Notes: generated by a model from the letters alone, not told the origin. Positions 26,719-36,461 are shown, counted from the first letter of the stretch. The stretch: 64,000 nucleotides of DNA from Actinobacteria bacterium OV320 (GCA_001298545.1 LJCX01000021.1:62001-126000); one strand, 5' to 3'. Translations and numbers: made by a program.

Positions 26719-28500
26719 ATGGACACCCCCGAAGCCGATGGCATCACCCGCCGCCACGCCCTGACCGTGGCGGGCGGAGTCCTCGCGGGCGCGACCCTCG
26801 CCGCGCAGGCCCTCCCCGCGTACGGCGCCACCCAGGACGCCGACGCGATCGTCGTCGGCCACGGGCTGGCAGGCCTCGTCGCCACCGCCGAACTCGCCGC
26901 GGCCGGACGCAAGGTCCTCCTCCTCGACCAGGAACCCGAGGCGAGCATCGGCGGCCAGGCGTTCTGGTCCTTCGGCGGACTGTTCTTCGTCAACTCCGAC
27001 GAACAGCGCCTGATGGGCGTCAAGGACACCTACGACCTGGCCTGGCAGGACTGGCAGGGCACGGCGGGCTTCGACCGGGGCGTCGACGACCCCAAGGGCC
27101 AGGACCACTGGGCGTACCAGTGGGCCAAGGCGTACGTCGAGTTCGCGTCCGGCGAGAAGCGGTCCTGGCTCTCCGGACTCGGCGTGCAGTGGTTCCCGAT
27201 CGTCGGCTGGGCGGAGCGCGGCGGCGGTCTCGCGACCGGGCACGGCAACTCGGTGCCCCGCTTCCACGTCACCTGGGGCACCGGACCGGCGGTCGTCGAG
27301 CCGTTCGAGAAGAAGGTGCGGGCCGCGGTCGCCGACAACAAGGTGACCTTCAGGTTCCGGCACCGCGTGGACGAGATCGTCACCACCGGGGGAGTCGTCA
27401 CGGGCGTCCGCGGGGCCGTCCTGGAGCCCAGCAGCGTGGCCCGCGGCAAGCCCAGCTCCCGCACCGTCGTCGGCGACTTCGAGCTGCGCGCCCCGGTCGT
27501 CGTCGTCACCTCCGGCGGCATCGGCGCCAACCACGACCTGGTCCGGCAGAACTGGCCCGCCCGGATGGGCACCCCGCCGAAGTTCATGGTCAGGGGCGTT
27601 CCCGCGCACGTCGACGGCCGCATGCTGGGCATCACCGAGAAGGCGGGCGGGCGGATCGTCAACCCCGACCGCATGTGGCACTACACCGAGGGCCTGCGCA
27701 ACTACGACCCGATCTGGCCCGGCCACGGCATCCGCATCCTCCCGGGCCCGTCCTCGATGTGGTTCGACGCCACGGGCAAGCGGTTCAACACGCCCGACAT
27801 CCCGGGCTACGACACCCTGCACACCCTCAAGACCATCACCGACTCGGGCTACGACTACTCCTGGTTCGTCACCACCCAGAAGATCATCGCCAAGGAGTTC
27901 GCCCTCTCCGGCTCCGAACAGAACCCCGACCTCACCAACAAGAACGTCTGGCAGCTGCTGTCCCGGATCTGGCAGACCCCGGAGCCGATCGAGAAGTTCA
28001 AGAACAAGGGCGAGGACTTCGTCGTCGCCTCGACGCTCACCGACCTCGTCGCCGGCATGAACAAGCTGACCGGCACCTCGCTCATCGACCTCGCCGACCT
28101 CAAGCGTCAGATCGAGGCCCGGGACCGGGAGATCGACAACGCCTACACCAAGGACGTCCAGGTCATGGGCATCCGCAACGCCCTCGACTACACCGGGGAC
28201 TCACTCAGCCGCACGGCCGCCATCCACCGGATCCTCGACTCGAGCGCGGGCCCGCTGATCGCCGTACGCCTCAACGTCCTCACCCGCAAGACCCTCGGCG
28301 GTCTCCAGACCGACCTCTCCGGCCGGGTCCTGAACTCGGCCGGGAACCCCGTGCCCGGTCTGTACGCGGCCGGAGAGGTCGCCGGCTTCGGCGGCGGCGG
28401 GATCCACGGCTACCGCTCCCTCGAGGGCACGTTCCTCGGCGGCTGTCTGTTCTCCGGGCGCCGGGCGGGACGTGCCGCGGCCGCGGCGACCGCGACCTGA
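26719..28500 (+). CDS. Tat-exported FAD-binding dehydrogenase (ketosteroid-dehydrogenase-like fold)
   Basis: Protein of 593 residues. The N-terminus is a twin-arginine signal (ITRRHALTVAGGVLAG, Ala-rich end near residue 35). The Rossmann FAD motif follows at ~41 (AIVVGHGLAGLVATAELAAA), with GGQAFWSFGGLFF after it, and a C-terminal FAD segment GLYAAGEVAGFGGGG. This matches the FAD_binding_2 family that includes fumarate reductase and 3-ketosteroid 1-dehydrogenase subunits; members of this length are often annotated only as FAD-binding dehydrogenase. A strong ribosome site (AGGAGG, seven bases upstream) fixes ATG 26719. Substrate is unknown. The adjacent PucR gene may regulate it. Confidence 0.88.
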   Translation: MDTPEADGITRRHALTVAGGVLAGATLAAQALPAYGATQDADAIVVGHGLAGLVATAELAAAGRKVLLLDQEPEASIGGQAFWSFGGLFFVNSDEQRLMGVKDTYDLAWQDWQGTAGFDRGVDDPKGQDHWAYQWAKAYVEFASGEKRSWLSGLGVQWFPIVGWAERGGGLATGHGNSVPRFHVTWGTGPAVVEPFEKKVRAAVADNKVTFRFRHRVDEIVTTGGVVTGVRGAVLEPSSVARGKPSSRTVVGDFELRAPVVVVTSGGIGANHDLVRQNWPARMGTPPKFMVRGVPAHVDGRMLGITEKAGGRIVNPDRMWHYTEGLRNYDPIWPGHGIRILPGPSSMWFDATGKRFNTPDIPGYDTLHTLKTITDSGYDYSWFVTTQKIIAKEFALSGSEQNPDLTNKNVWQLLSRIWQTPEPIEKFKNKGEDFVVASTLTDLVAGMNKLTGTSLIDLADLKRQIEARDREIDNAYTKDVQVMGIRNALDYTGDSLSRTAAIHRILDSSAGPLIAVRLNVLTRKTLGGLQTDLSGRVLNSAGNPVPGLYAAGEVAGFGGGGIHGYRSLEGTFLGGCLFSGRRAGRAAAAATAT

Positions 28501-28650
28501 CCGGGCGTCGAACGCAGCCGAACGCCGTCAAATGTAGTCGGGCACGGTCCGATCGAGCGAGACATGCGCCGAGTGGCCCGACTCACATGGCCAACCAGGT
28601 CAGGCACCGACACGATGGTCCTCGTCACCGCCAGGCTGAAGGGGTCCCGG

Positions 28651-30354
28651 ATGTTCCGCAAGGTGCTGGTCGCCAACCGTGGTGAGATCGCGATCCGTGC
28701 GTTCCGCGCCGGCTATGAGCTGGGCGCGCGCACGGTCGCGGTCTTCCCGCACGAGGACCGCAACTCACTCCACCGGCAGAAGGCCGACGAGGCCTACGAG
28801 ATCGGCGAACAAGGGCACCCGGTGCGCGCCTATCTCTCCGTCGAGGAGATCGTCGGCGCCGCGCGCCGGGCGGGCGCCGACGCCGTCTACCCGGGCTACG
28901 GGTTCCTCTCCGAGAACCCCGAACTCGCGCGTGCCTGCGCGGAGGCGGGCATCACGTTCGTCGGCCCCGACGCCCGCACCCTCGAACTGACCGGGAACAA
29001 GGCGAGCGCCGTCGCGGCGGCCCGCGCGGCGGGCGTGCCCGTGCTCGGCTCCTCCGCGCCCTCCAACGACATCGACGAACTGGTCCGGGCCGCCGAGGAG
29101 ATCGGCTTCCCCCTGTTCGTCAAGGCCGTCGCCGGAGGCGGCGGACGGGGTATGCGCCGCGTCGAGGACCCGGCCGTGCTGCGCGAGTCCATCGAGGCGG
29201 CCTCCCGCGAGGCCGCGTCCGCCTTCGGCGACCCGACCGTCTTCCTGGAGAAGGCCGTCGTCGACCCGCGCCACATCGAGGTGCAGATCCTCGCCGACGG
29301 CGAGGGCAACGTCATCCACCTCTTCGAGCGCGACTGCTCGGTCCAGCGCCGTCACCAGAAGGTGATCGAGCTGGCCCCCGCGCCCAACCTCGCCCCGGAG
29401 CTGCGCGACCGCATCTGCGCCGACGCGGTGCGCTTCGCCCGGCAGATCGGCTACCGCAACGCCGGTACCGTCGAGTTCCTCCTCGACCCCGCGGGCAACC
29501 ACGTCTTCATCGAGATGAACCCGCGCATCCAGGTCGAGCACACGGTGACCGAGGAGGTCACCGACGTCGACCTCGTCCAGGCCCAGCTGCGCATCGCCGC
29601 CGGCGAGACCCTGGCCGACCTCGGCCTGTCCCAGGAGACCGTCACCCTGCACGGCGCCGCCCTCCAGTGCCGGATCACCACCGAGGACCCCGCCAACGGC
29701 TTCCGCCCCGACACCGGACGCATCAGCGCCTACCGCTCGCCCGGCGGGTCCGGCATCCGCCTCGACGGCGGTACCACCCACGCGGGTACCGAGATCAGCG
29801 CGCACTTCGACTCGATGCTGGTCAAACTGACCTGCCGGGGACGGGACTTCGAGACCGCGATCAAGCGGGCCCGGCGTGCCGTCGCCGAGTTCCGCATCCG
29901 GGGTGTGTCCACCAACATCCCGTTCCTCCAGGCCGTCCTGGACGACCCGGACTTCCAGGGCGGACGCGTCACGACGTCGTTCATCGAAGAGCGCCCGCAC
30001 CTGCTCACCGCACGCTCCTCGGCCGACCGCGGCACCAAGCTGCTGACCTACCTCGCCGACGTCACGGTGAACAAGCCGCACGGTGAGCGGCCCGAGCTGA
30101 TCGACCCGGTCACCAAGCTGCCGTCGGTGCCCGACACCGAGCCGCCCGCGGGCTCCCGCCAGCGCCTGGTCCAGCTCGGCCCCGAGGGCTTCGCCCGCCG
30201 ACTGCGCGAGTCGCCGACCATCGGCGTCACCGACACCACCTTCCGCGACGCCCACCAGTCCCTGCTGGCCACCCGCGTCCGCACCAAGGACCTCCTCGCC
30301 TCGGCCCCGCTGGTCGCCCGGACCCTGCCCCAGCTGCTGTCGCTGGAGTGCTAG
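28651..30354 (+). CDS. N-terminal pyruvate carboxylase fragment (biotin carboxylase)
   Basis: Translation from ATG 28651 (GAAGGGG upstream) gives 567 residues ending at the amber codon. It contains the complete ATP-grasp biotin carboxylase: VLVANRGEIAIR at the start, the Gly-rich loop KAVAGGGGRGMR, and FIEMNPRIQVEHTVTEE near the catalytic glutamate. It also includes the very start of the carboxyltransferase domain (TDTTFRDAHQSL). Alone it lacks the biotin carrier and could not make oxaloacetate. Confidence 0.7.
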   Translation: MFRKVLVANRGEIAIRAFRAGYELGARTVAVFPHEDRNSLHRQKADEAYEIGEQGHPVRAYLSVEEIVGAARRAGADAVYPGYGFLSENPELARACAEAGITFVGPDARTLELTGNKASAVAAARAAGVPVLGSSAPSNDIDELVRAAEEIGFPLFVKAVAGGGGRGMRRVEDPAVLRESIEAASREAASAFGDPTVFLEKAVVDPRHIEVQILADGEGNVIHLFERDCSVQRRHQKVIELAPAPNLAPELRDRICADAVRFARQIGYRNAGTVEFLLDPAGNHVFIEMNPRIQVEHTVTEEVTDVDLVQAQLRIAAGETLADLGLSQETVTLHGAALQCRITTEDPANGFRPDTGRISAYRSPGGSGIRLDGGTTHAGTEISAHFDSMLVKLTCRGRDFETAIKRARRAVAEFRIRGVSTNIPFLQAVLDDPDFQGGRVTTSFIEERPHLLTARSSADRGTKLLTYLADVTVNKPHGERPELIDPVTKLPSVPDTEPPAGSRQRLVQLGPEGFARRLRESPTIGVTDTTFRDAHQSLLATRVRTKDLLASAPLVARTLPQLLSLEC

Positions 30355-30453
30355 GGCGGCGCCACCTACGACGTCGCCCTGCGCTTCCTCGCCGAGGACC
30401 CGTGGGAGCGGCTGGCGGCCCTGCGCGAGGCCGTCCCCAACATCTGCCTCCAG

Positions 30454-32025
30454 ATGCTGCTGCGCGGCCGCAACACCGTCGGCTACACGCCCTACCCGAC
30501 CGAGGTGACCGACGCCTTCGTGCAGGAGGCCGCCGCCACCGGCATCGACATCTTCCGCATCTTCGACGCGCTCAACGACGTCGGCCAGATGCGGCCCGCC
30601 ATCGACGCCGTACGGGAGACGGGAACGGCCGTCGCCGAGGTCGCCCTCTGCTACACCTCCGACCTGTCCGACCCGAACGAGCGGCTCTACACCCTCGACT
30701 ACTACCTTCGCCTGGCCGAGCAGATCGTCGAGGCGGGCGCCCACGTGCTGGCCGTCAAGGACATGGCGGGCCTGCTGCGCGCCCCGGCCGCAGCGAAGCT
30801 CGTCTCGGCGCTGCGCCGCGAGTTCGACCTGCCGGTGCACCTGCACACCCACGACACCGCAGGCGGTCAGCTCGCCACCTACCTGGCCGCGATCCAGGCC
30901 GGCGCGGACGCCGTCGACGGCGCCGTGGCCTCCATGGCGGGCACCACCTCGCAGCCCTCGCTGTCCGCGATCGTCGCCGCGACCGACCACTCCGAGCGGC
31001 CCACCGGTCTCGACCTCCAGGCCGTCGGCGACCTGGAGCCGTACTGGGAGGGCGTCCGCAAGATCTACGCCCCCTTCGAGGCCGGCCTGGCCTCCCCGAC
31101 CGGACGCGTCTACCACCACGAGATCCCCGGCGGGCAGCTCTCCAACCTGCGCACCCAGGCCGTCGCGCTCGGCCTGGGCGACCGCTTCGAGGACATCGAG
31201 GCGATGTACGCCGCCGCCGACCGCATCCTCGGCCATCTGGTGAAGGTCACCCCGTCCTCCAAGGTGGTCGGCGACCTCGCCCTGCACCTGGTCGGTGCCG
31301 GAGTGTCCCCGGAGGACTTCGAGGCGTCGCCCGACCGCTACGACATCCCCGACTCCGTCATCGGCTTCCTGCGCGGCGAACTCGGCACCCCGCCCGGCGG
31401 CTGGCCCGAGCCGTTCCGCAGCAAGGCACTGCGGGGCCGCACCGAGGCCAAGCCAGTCCAGGAACTGACCACCGAGGACCGCGAGGGCCTGGAGAAGACC
31501 CGCCGCACCACCCTCAACCGGCTGCTCTTCCCCGGCCCGACCCGCGACTTCGAGAGCCACCGCCAGGCCTACGGCGACACCAGCGTGCTCGACAGCAAGG
31601 ACTTCTTCTACGGTCTGCGCCCGAGCAAGGAGTACGCCGTCGACCTCGAGCCGGGTGTCCGGCTCCTGATCGAGCTCCAGGCCGTCGGTGAGGCCGACGA
31701 GCGCGGCCTGCGCACGGTCATGTCCTCCCTGAACGGCCAACTGCGGCCCATCCAGGTGCGGGACAAGGCGGCGGCCTCCGACGTACCGGTGACCGAGAAG
31801 GCCGACCGCGCCAACCCCGGGCATGTCGCCGCGCCGTTCGCGGGCGTGGTCACCCTCGCGGTCGCCGAGGGCGACGAGGTGGAGGCCGGCGCGACCGTGG
31901 CCACCATCGAGGCGATGAAGATGGAGGCCACGATCACGGCCCCGAAGGCCGGCACGGTGTCGCGGCTGGCCATCAACCGGATCCAGCAGGTGGAAGGCGG
32001 CGACCTGCTGGTCGAGGTGGGATGA
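30454..32025 (+). CDS. C-terminal pyruvate carboxylase fragment (carboxyltransferase, biotinyl)
   Basis: Downstream of the amber codon the frame stays open. The first ATG gives 523 residues: most of the carboxyltransferase barrel (AVKDMAGLLRAPAA, HLHTHDTAGGQLATY with metal-site histidines) and the C-terminal biotinyl domain (EAMKMEATITAP). No ribosome site is evident before 30454, so independent translation is doubtful; it is listed because the frame is intact. Confidence 0.5.
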   Translation: MLLRGRNTVGYTPYPTEVTDAFVQEAAATGIDIFRIFDALNDVGQMRPAIDAVRETGTAVAEVALCYTSDLSDPNERLYTLDYYLRLAEQIVEAGAHVLAVKDMAGLLRAPAAAKLVSALRREFDLPVHLHTHDTAGGQLATYLAAIQAGADAVDGAVASMAGTTSQPSLSAIVAATDHSERPTGLDLQAVGDLEPYWEGVRKIYAPFEAGLASPTGRVYHHEIPGGQLSNLRTQAVALGLGDRFEDIEAMYAAADRILGHLVKVTPSSKVVGDLALHLVGAGVSPEDFEASPDRYDIPDSVIGFLRGELGTPPGGWPEPFRSKALRGRTEAKPVQELTTEDREGLEKTRRTTLNRLLFPGPTRDFESHRQAYGDTSVLDSKDFFYGLRPSKEYAVDLEPGVRLLIELQAVGEADERGLRTVMSSLNGQLRPIQVRDKAAASDVPVTEKADRANPGHVAAPFAGVVTLAVAEGDEVEAGATVATIEAMKMEATITAPKAGTVSRLAINRIQQVEGGDLLVEVG

Positions 32026-32044
32026 GGTCACGGGCCGCGGACGG

Positions 32045-33016
32045 TCACTCGCCCGCGGCCACGTACCGGTCGTCCGGGTCGTCCGCGTCCTCGCGGCCCG
32101 ACAGGTCCACCTTCACGCCGTAGGGCTCCAGAGCCTGCCGTATCCGCTCGGCCATCGCGTCGGACAGGTAGTGGTGGTGAAGGTCCAGCTCCTGGAGATG
32201 CCCCAGCGGCTGACCGCTCAGCAGAGCCGCGGCGCCCGTGTCGGACAGGGTGCCGCGGCCCAGGTGCAGGGCCGTCAGCCGGGCCACCACGGGCGCCGCG
32301 GCGACGGCGGCGGCCACCTCGTCCTGGTTGTCGCCGTTCTGGAGACCCAGCCGGCGCAGGGCGGGCAGCCGGGAGCCGTCCAGGATCGGCTCGAGGTCGG
32401 CCACGGTGGTGCTACGGCCGTACGACTCCGCGCCCAGCCACAGGTCCAGGTGCTCCAGCGCGGGCAGGTCCGAGGCGGCGAGCCCGTGCACCACCTCGGC
32501 CGGCAGCCCGCCGTTCTCGAAGCGCAGGACGCGCAGACCCTCATGGCGCAACGGCGTGAACTCCAGCCCCGAGCCGCCGCCGACGCCACCGCCCGAACCG
32601 CGTACGGCGAGCTCCTCCAGCCCCGGGTAGGCGGCGAGGAACGGGCTGACGTCGCCCTGGACGATCCAGGAGAGCTCGCACTCCTCGAATTCGAGGTCCG
32701 CGAGATAGAGGGCCCGAAGGCCGGTCAGCCGGTCCGCTGCCCCGGCGAGGCGCTCCACCACCTCGTCGCAGGAGTCGCCGGCGTCCAGCTCGCTGCCGTA
32801 GGCACCCGCCCCGAGGACCAGGGCGCGCACCCGAGAGGTGTCCACGGTCTCCAGGAACCGGTTCCAGCAGTCGTCGAAGTCCTCCGGGTCGTTGTCCTGC
32901 CGCACGAGCTTCCAGGCCACGGACTCCGCTCCGGGGAGCTCCCCGGAGCTCTCCCCGGGCAGGGGGAAGACGTACACGGGCAGGCCGTGCAGTTCCGAGA
33001 TGTGCGCCAGCGTCAT
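32045..33016 (-). CDS. STM4015-family leucine-rich-repeat protein, orphan paralogue
   Basis: Protein of 323 residues starting at ATG 33016 (GGAGG nine bases upstream; the frame is open 24 codons earlier). Leucine-rich repeats fill the middle and C-terminal half (LRALYLADLEFEECELSWI, LEHLDLWLGAESYG, LQELDLHHHYLSD). It ends with an acidic linker and the tail DDRYVAAGE. It is clearly homologous along its length to the protein at 40023-40982, which ends TTWRYVAVGE. The other four STM401x genes are next to that second copy, not this one. It may be a second substrate or scaffold for that system. It is convergent with pyc, 19 bases apart. Confidence 0.82.
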   Translation of the reverse strand: MTLAHISELHGLPVYVFPLPGESSGELPGAESVAWKLVRQDNDPEDFDDCWNRFLETVDTSRVRALVLGAGAYGSELDAGDSCDEVVERLAGAADRLTGLRALYLADLEFEECELSWIVQGDVSPFLAAYPGLEELAVRGSGGGVGGGSGLEFTPLRHEGLRVLRFENGGLPAEVVHGLAASDLPALEHLDLWLGAESYGRSTTVADLEPILDGSRLPALRRLGLQNGDNQDEVAAAVAAAPVVARLTALHLGRGTLSDTGAAALLSGQPLGHLQELDLHHHYLSDAMAERIRQALEPYGVKVDLSGREDADDPDDRYVAAGE

Positions 33017-33242
33017 GGGCGGGTACCTCCGTGAGCGGACGGTGGCCGGAACAGCGCGCCCCGGCCCGTGCGGCGTACTTTCTACCAACTCCCACCGACG
33101 GTCCCCCGGGGCTCGCTGCCCGCGGGGGCAGCAGGTCTGCCCTCGCGTCCGGTGACGCGCGCCGGGTCACCCGCTAACGTCCGTCCGTGAACAACTGCAC
33201 TGTGCCGCAGCGGCCGTTGACCCGTCGTCCGGAGTCCGCCGC

Positions 33243-34397
33243 GTGAGCGACGAGCCCGCCGTCGAGACCCCTGCGTACGAGACCGTCGCCGCCCCGCGGG
33301 CCCCCGCCCGGGAGATCCCCGCCCCGGTGGCGCCGGCCCCCGAAGCACCCGCCCCACGCCCCCGTCGGCGCGGCCCGGGCCCCTTCACCCTCCTGGTCCT
33401 GCCGGGCCTGGTCACCCTCACCACGGTCGCCGGGTTCCTCGCCCTGACCGGTGGGCTCCCCGACGACTGGAGCCCCGGGGACGGCACCGCGCAGGACGCC
33501 GCCCCCGGCGGTGTCGACGCGAGCTACGGCCCCTGGCTGCGCAAGTCCGCCGACGCCTGCACGGTCGTCACCCCGTCCGCCCTCGCCGCGCAGATCGACC
33601 AGCTCACCGGCTGGAGCAACGCCGGCGCCACCACCTCCGGCCCGCAGGGCATCGCCGCCTTCACCGCCGCCGACTGGAAGACCTGGGGCAAGGACGACGA
33701 CGGCAACGGCCGTTCCTCCCCGGGTGATCCGGCCGACGCCATCATGGCGCTCGGCCGCCAGGACTGCTCCCTGGCCCAGCAGGTCACCGACCTCAGAACC
33801 GACGGCACCGTCAACGGGGACCTCGTCGACCTCACCCTCGCCGCCTACGCGGTCGGCACGGACGCCGTGACGAAGGCGGGCGGCGTCCCCGCCTCGGCGC
33901 AGACCTACCTCGGCGAGGTCAAGGCCCTGTTCGCCAAGTACGAGGCCTTCGACCGGGAGGACACGAGCGGCGGTGGCGTCCTGGCCGACGCGATCCTGGC
34001 ACCGCCCGTCACCACCCTCACCATCACCTCGCCCTACGGCTCCCGCCAGCACCCCCTCACCGGTGTCACCAAGCTCCACACCGGCGTGGACTTCGGCGCA
34101 CCCCAGGGTGCCCAGGTCTCCGCCGCCCGCGCCGGCACGGTCGTCTTCGCGGCCATGACCACGGCCTACGGCAACCGGATCGTCGTCGACCACGGCACGA
34201 TCGAGGGCAAACGGCTCCAGACCACGTACAGCCACCTGTCCGCCATCGATGTCACCGTGGGGCAGGCCGTGCAGACCGGGACCCCGTTGGGGCGGGTCGG
34301 CTCCACCGGCCTGTCCACCGGCCCCCATCTGCACTTCGAGGTGATCTACGACGGCTACTACAGCGACCCCCAGCCCTGGCTGGCGCTGAACGGCTGA
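33243..34397 (+). CDS. Membrane-anchored M23 (LytM-type) peptidase
   Basis: Protein of 384 residues. A Pro/Ala-rich N-terminus and RRR stop-transfer signal precede one membrane helix (48-68), then a helical region with two cysteines, then an M23 peptidase domain in the last ~135 residues. Zinc ligands are visible: H and D in HTGVDFGAP, and HLHFE near the end. Substrate should be peptidoglycan peptide bridges outside the membrane. Start is GTG 33243. It is divergent from the orphan STM4015 gene and convergent with the trypsin-fusion gene (33-bp gap). Confidence 0.88.
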   Translation: MSDEPAVETPAYETVAAPRAPAREIPAPVAPAPEAPAPRPRRRGPGPFTLLVLPGLVTLTTVAGFLALTGGLPDDWSPGDGTAQDAAPGGVDASYGPWLRKSADACTVVTPSALAAQIDQLTGWSNAGATTSGPQGIAAFTAADWKTWGKDDDGNGRSSPGDPADAIMALGRQDCSLAQQVTDLRTDGTVNGDLVDLTLAAYAVGTDAVTKAGGVPASAQTYLGEVKALFAKYEAFDREDTSGGGVLADAILAPPVTTLTITSPYGSRQHPLTGVTKLHTGVDFGAPQGAQVSAARAGTVVFAAMTTAYGNRIVVDHGTIEGKRLQTTYSHLSAIDVTVGQAVQTGTPLGRVGSTGLSTGPHLHFEVIYDGYYSDPQPWLALNG

Positions 34398-34430
34398 CGG
34401 CACCTCACGAGGGCGGGTGCCACGACCGGC

Positions 34431-36461
34431 TCAGAGCGCGAGGCGGCTGCCGACCGACCGGGCGACCTCGCTGTGGGAGAGGTACTCCACGATGCTGTGG
34501 GCCCGGTCGCGGGCGTTGATGACGGCGAGGTCGGTCAGGCCGTCCGCCCAGTCGTCGGCCAGTGGGCATCCGATGGCGACCGCGTCGTTGGGGCACCATA
34601 CGTTGCCCCAGTCCGCGACCATGTCGGGACGCTTGGGCCCGCCCACGAGGAGCCTGCTGTACACGCTGTCCAGGCCGAGAGGGCTGCCGGCGGTGGTCAG
34701 ATGGACCACGCTCACCCCGGGGGACAGCCGCGTGGTGAGGTCCAGGCCGACGACCGTGCCCAGGCTGTGGCTGACGAGGACCACCTCGCCCGAGTCGGGC
34801 ACCGCCTCGAGCACACAGTTCAGGACCTCGTCACGGACGGGCCGGGCGTCGTCGAGGTACGCGGCCACATCACGGAAGACCAGGGCGATGGCCCACGCGT
34901 CGAGGTCGCTCCTGGCGGCCAGCCAGCTCAGCCTCTTCTGGAGGACACCGACGACGTCGCCCAGACCGAGGCCCTCGGTGGCCAGTTGCCGCTCCTGCGG
35001 CATGTTCCACTTCAGGGCGGCCTCGCCGATGATCTCCTCGTACACCGCGCGGGCGGACGGAGCCGAGGGCGCGACCGCCTCCGCCGCCATGGCGGTCGGC
35101 GCCTCGACCACGCGGGGGACGGCTTCGTGCGCGGTGAGGGCCTGCGCCAGCCTGTCGCCGTAGTAGGGGAACCAGACGTCCGCCGGGTCGACGGGAGGAA
35201 GCCCGGCCCGCACGAGTCCCTGGTTGAGCCCGGCCGCCCATGCGCGGCGCAGTTTCTCGGGGTCCTTGCCCTCCTGGGAACGACCGTGCAGGAAGACCAG
35301 GTGCCGGTCGCCGCCGAACGCGCCGTCCCGGGCGCGCAGGCCCGCCCGCGCGGGGGCCCGCTCGGGAGCCGCCGGCGGCGCGGCGACGACGGGGGCCGGG
35401 GCGGGGCCGGCGGCGGCCCGCGCCCGGGTCAGGCCCGCCTCGGAGCCCAGTTCGTCCAGCGGTGACGGCGGCGGGGGGGTGCGCGGCAGCGCGGCGAGGT
35501 GCCTCAGGATCGAGCTGATGCGCACGCCCTCGTTGGCCACCCAGTCGATGGCGTCCTCGCCGTCCCCGGGGCGCCAGACCTGCCCGTCCTGGCGCAGGAC
35601 ACGGCCCTTGTCGTCCGTCCTGGGCACCCCGCTGTGATGGAGCGCGACGACCTCCCACTGGTCGTTGAAGACCGGGGATCCGGAGTTGCCGGGCTCGGTG
35701 TCCGTCCGGTAGTGGAGGAAGTCGTCGAGGCGGGTCTGGAGCATGTTGTCGCGTACGGCGATCTCCTTCAGGCGGCCCATCGGGTGGCCGATGACGTTGA
35801 CGGGCTCGCCGATCACCAGCTTTCCCGTCTGGGCGCTGAGCCGGTTCCAGCCGAACGTCTCCCCGGGGGGCCGCCCGTCGGGGCCGGAGGCGACGAACAC
35901 CAGCGCGAAGTCGAGGCGTTCGTCCGCCGCGAAGAAGGCGTCGGGGTCGAGCCCCAGCCGGGTCGGCGCCTGAGGCGTGTTGTCGACGGTGACCTGGGCG
36001 TCGAACTCCACGAAGCACTGCCGGGAGACGTCCGCGTCGGTGAGGACGTGATGGTTGGTCATCAGCAGGCTCGGCGAGACGAGGAAGCCGGTGCCGAGCG
36101 GCAGTTCGCGGCCGTTCTCCCGGACCGAGATCCGGGCGACGGTACGTGCGGCCCGGCTGCCACGCGGCAGGAAACTCCAGGCCTGGAGCTCCTTGGACAC
36201 CCCGAGGATGCGTTCGTACGCCGCGGTCGCGGCCAGCGGCTCCGCGCGGACGGCCTCCACCACCATGGCGGTAGGCACCGCGTGCCGTTCGAGCAGACGG
36301 GCCGCGCGGGCCGCGAGTGCCTCCTCGGAGTCGGGAAAGGCGACCCCGGCGTCCTGTTGCCGCTCGACCGCGCGCCGCTCGTCGCCGGCCGCGTCGTACC
36401 GTGCGGCGGCCGCCGTCACCTGGCGCTCCCGCTCGCCGCGGGACCTGTTCGTCGCAGCCAT
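34431..36461 (-). CDS. Trypsin-like serine protease fused to alpha/beta-hydrolase
   Basis: Protein of 676 residues without signal peptide. Residues 1-100 are charged and helical. A chymotrypsin-fold protease follows, with the triad His in TNHHVL (137/138), Asp184 in RLDFALVFV and Ser260 in TEPGNSGSPVF. After a Pro/Ala linker (about 340-380) comes a second enzyme domain beginning HLVFLHGRSQEG, with the nucleophile elbow SHSLG near residue 564 and a candidate late histidine in DRAHSIVEYL, as in alpha/beta-hydrolases or lipases. A cytosolic protease-hydrolase fusion is unusual and resembles proteins of bacterial conflict or programmed-response systems (inference). It is divergent from a metalloprotease. 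Confidence 0.85.
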   Translation of the reverse strand: MAATNRSRGERERQVTAAAARYDAAGDERRAVERQQDAGVAFPDSEEALAARAARLLERHAVPTAMVVEAVRAEPLAATAAYERILGVSKELQAWSFLPRGSRAARTVARISVRENGRELPLGTGFLVSPSLLMTNHHVLTDADVSRQCFVEFDAQVTVDNTPQAPTRLGLDPDAFFAADERLDFALVFVASGPDGRPPGETFGWNRLSAQTGKLVIGEPVNVIGHPMGRLKEIAVRDNMLQTRLDDFLHYRTDTEPGNSGSPVFNDQWEVVALHHSGVPRTDDKGRVLRQDGQVWRPGDGEDAIDWVANEGVRISSILRHLAALPRTPPPPSPLDELGSEAGLTRARAAAGPAPAPVVAAPPAAPERAPARAGLRARDGAFGGDRHLVFLHGRSQEGKDPEKLRRAWAAGLNQGLVRAGLPPVDPADVWFPYYGDRLAQALTAHEAVPRVVEAPTAMAAEAVAPSAPSARAVYEEIIGEAALKWNMPQERQLATEGLGLGDVVGVLQKRLSWLAARSDLDAWAIALVFRDVAAYLDDARPVRDEVLNCVLEAVPDSGEVVLVSHSLGTVVGLDLTTRLSPGVSVVHLTTAGSPLGLDSVYSRLLVGGPKRPDMVADWGNVWCPNDAVAIGCPLADDWADGLTDLAVINARDRAHSIVEYLSHSEVARSVGSRLAL

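Larger units (their letters stand above)
28651..32025 (+). pseudogene. pyc: Pyruvate carboxylase gene interrupted by one in-frame amber codon
   Basis: The whole reading frame from ATG 28651 to 32025 corresponds to 1124 codons, the normal length of a single-chain pyruvate carboxylase: biotin carboxylase, carboxyltransferase and biotinyl domains with the biotin lysine at position 1090 (AMKM). It is broken only by TAG at 30352-30354. The frame on both sides is the same, and the flanking residues LSLEC and GGATYDVALRFL show that the lost residue is the invariant Trp of the carboxyltransferase motif (WGGATxDV), codon 568. TGG to TAG is one base. So it is either a very recent null mutation or a sequence error. 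The enzyme would carboxylate pyruvate to oxaloacetate. Confidence 0.9.

Noticed and set aside
30352..30354. Pyrrolysine or programmed readthrough at the pyc amber codon
   Set aside because: No pyrrolysine genes or readthrough context are visible, and the position is an ordinary invariant Trp; a point mutation or sequence error is simpler.
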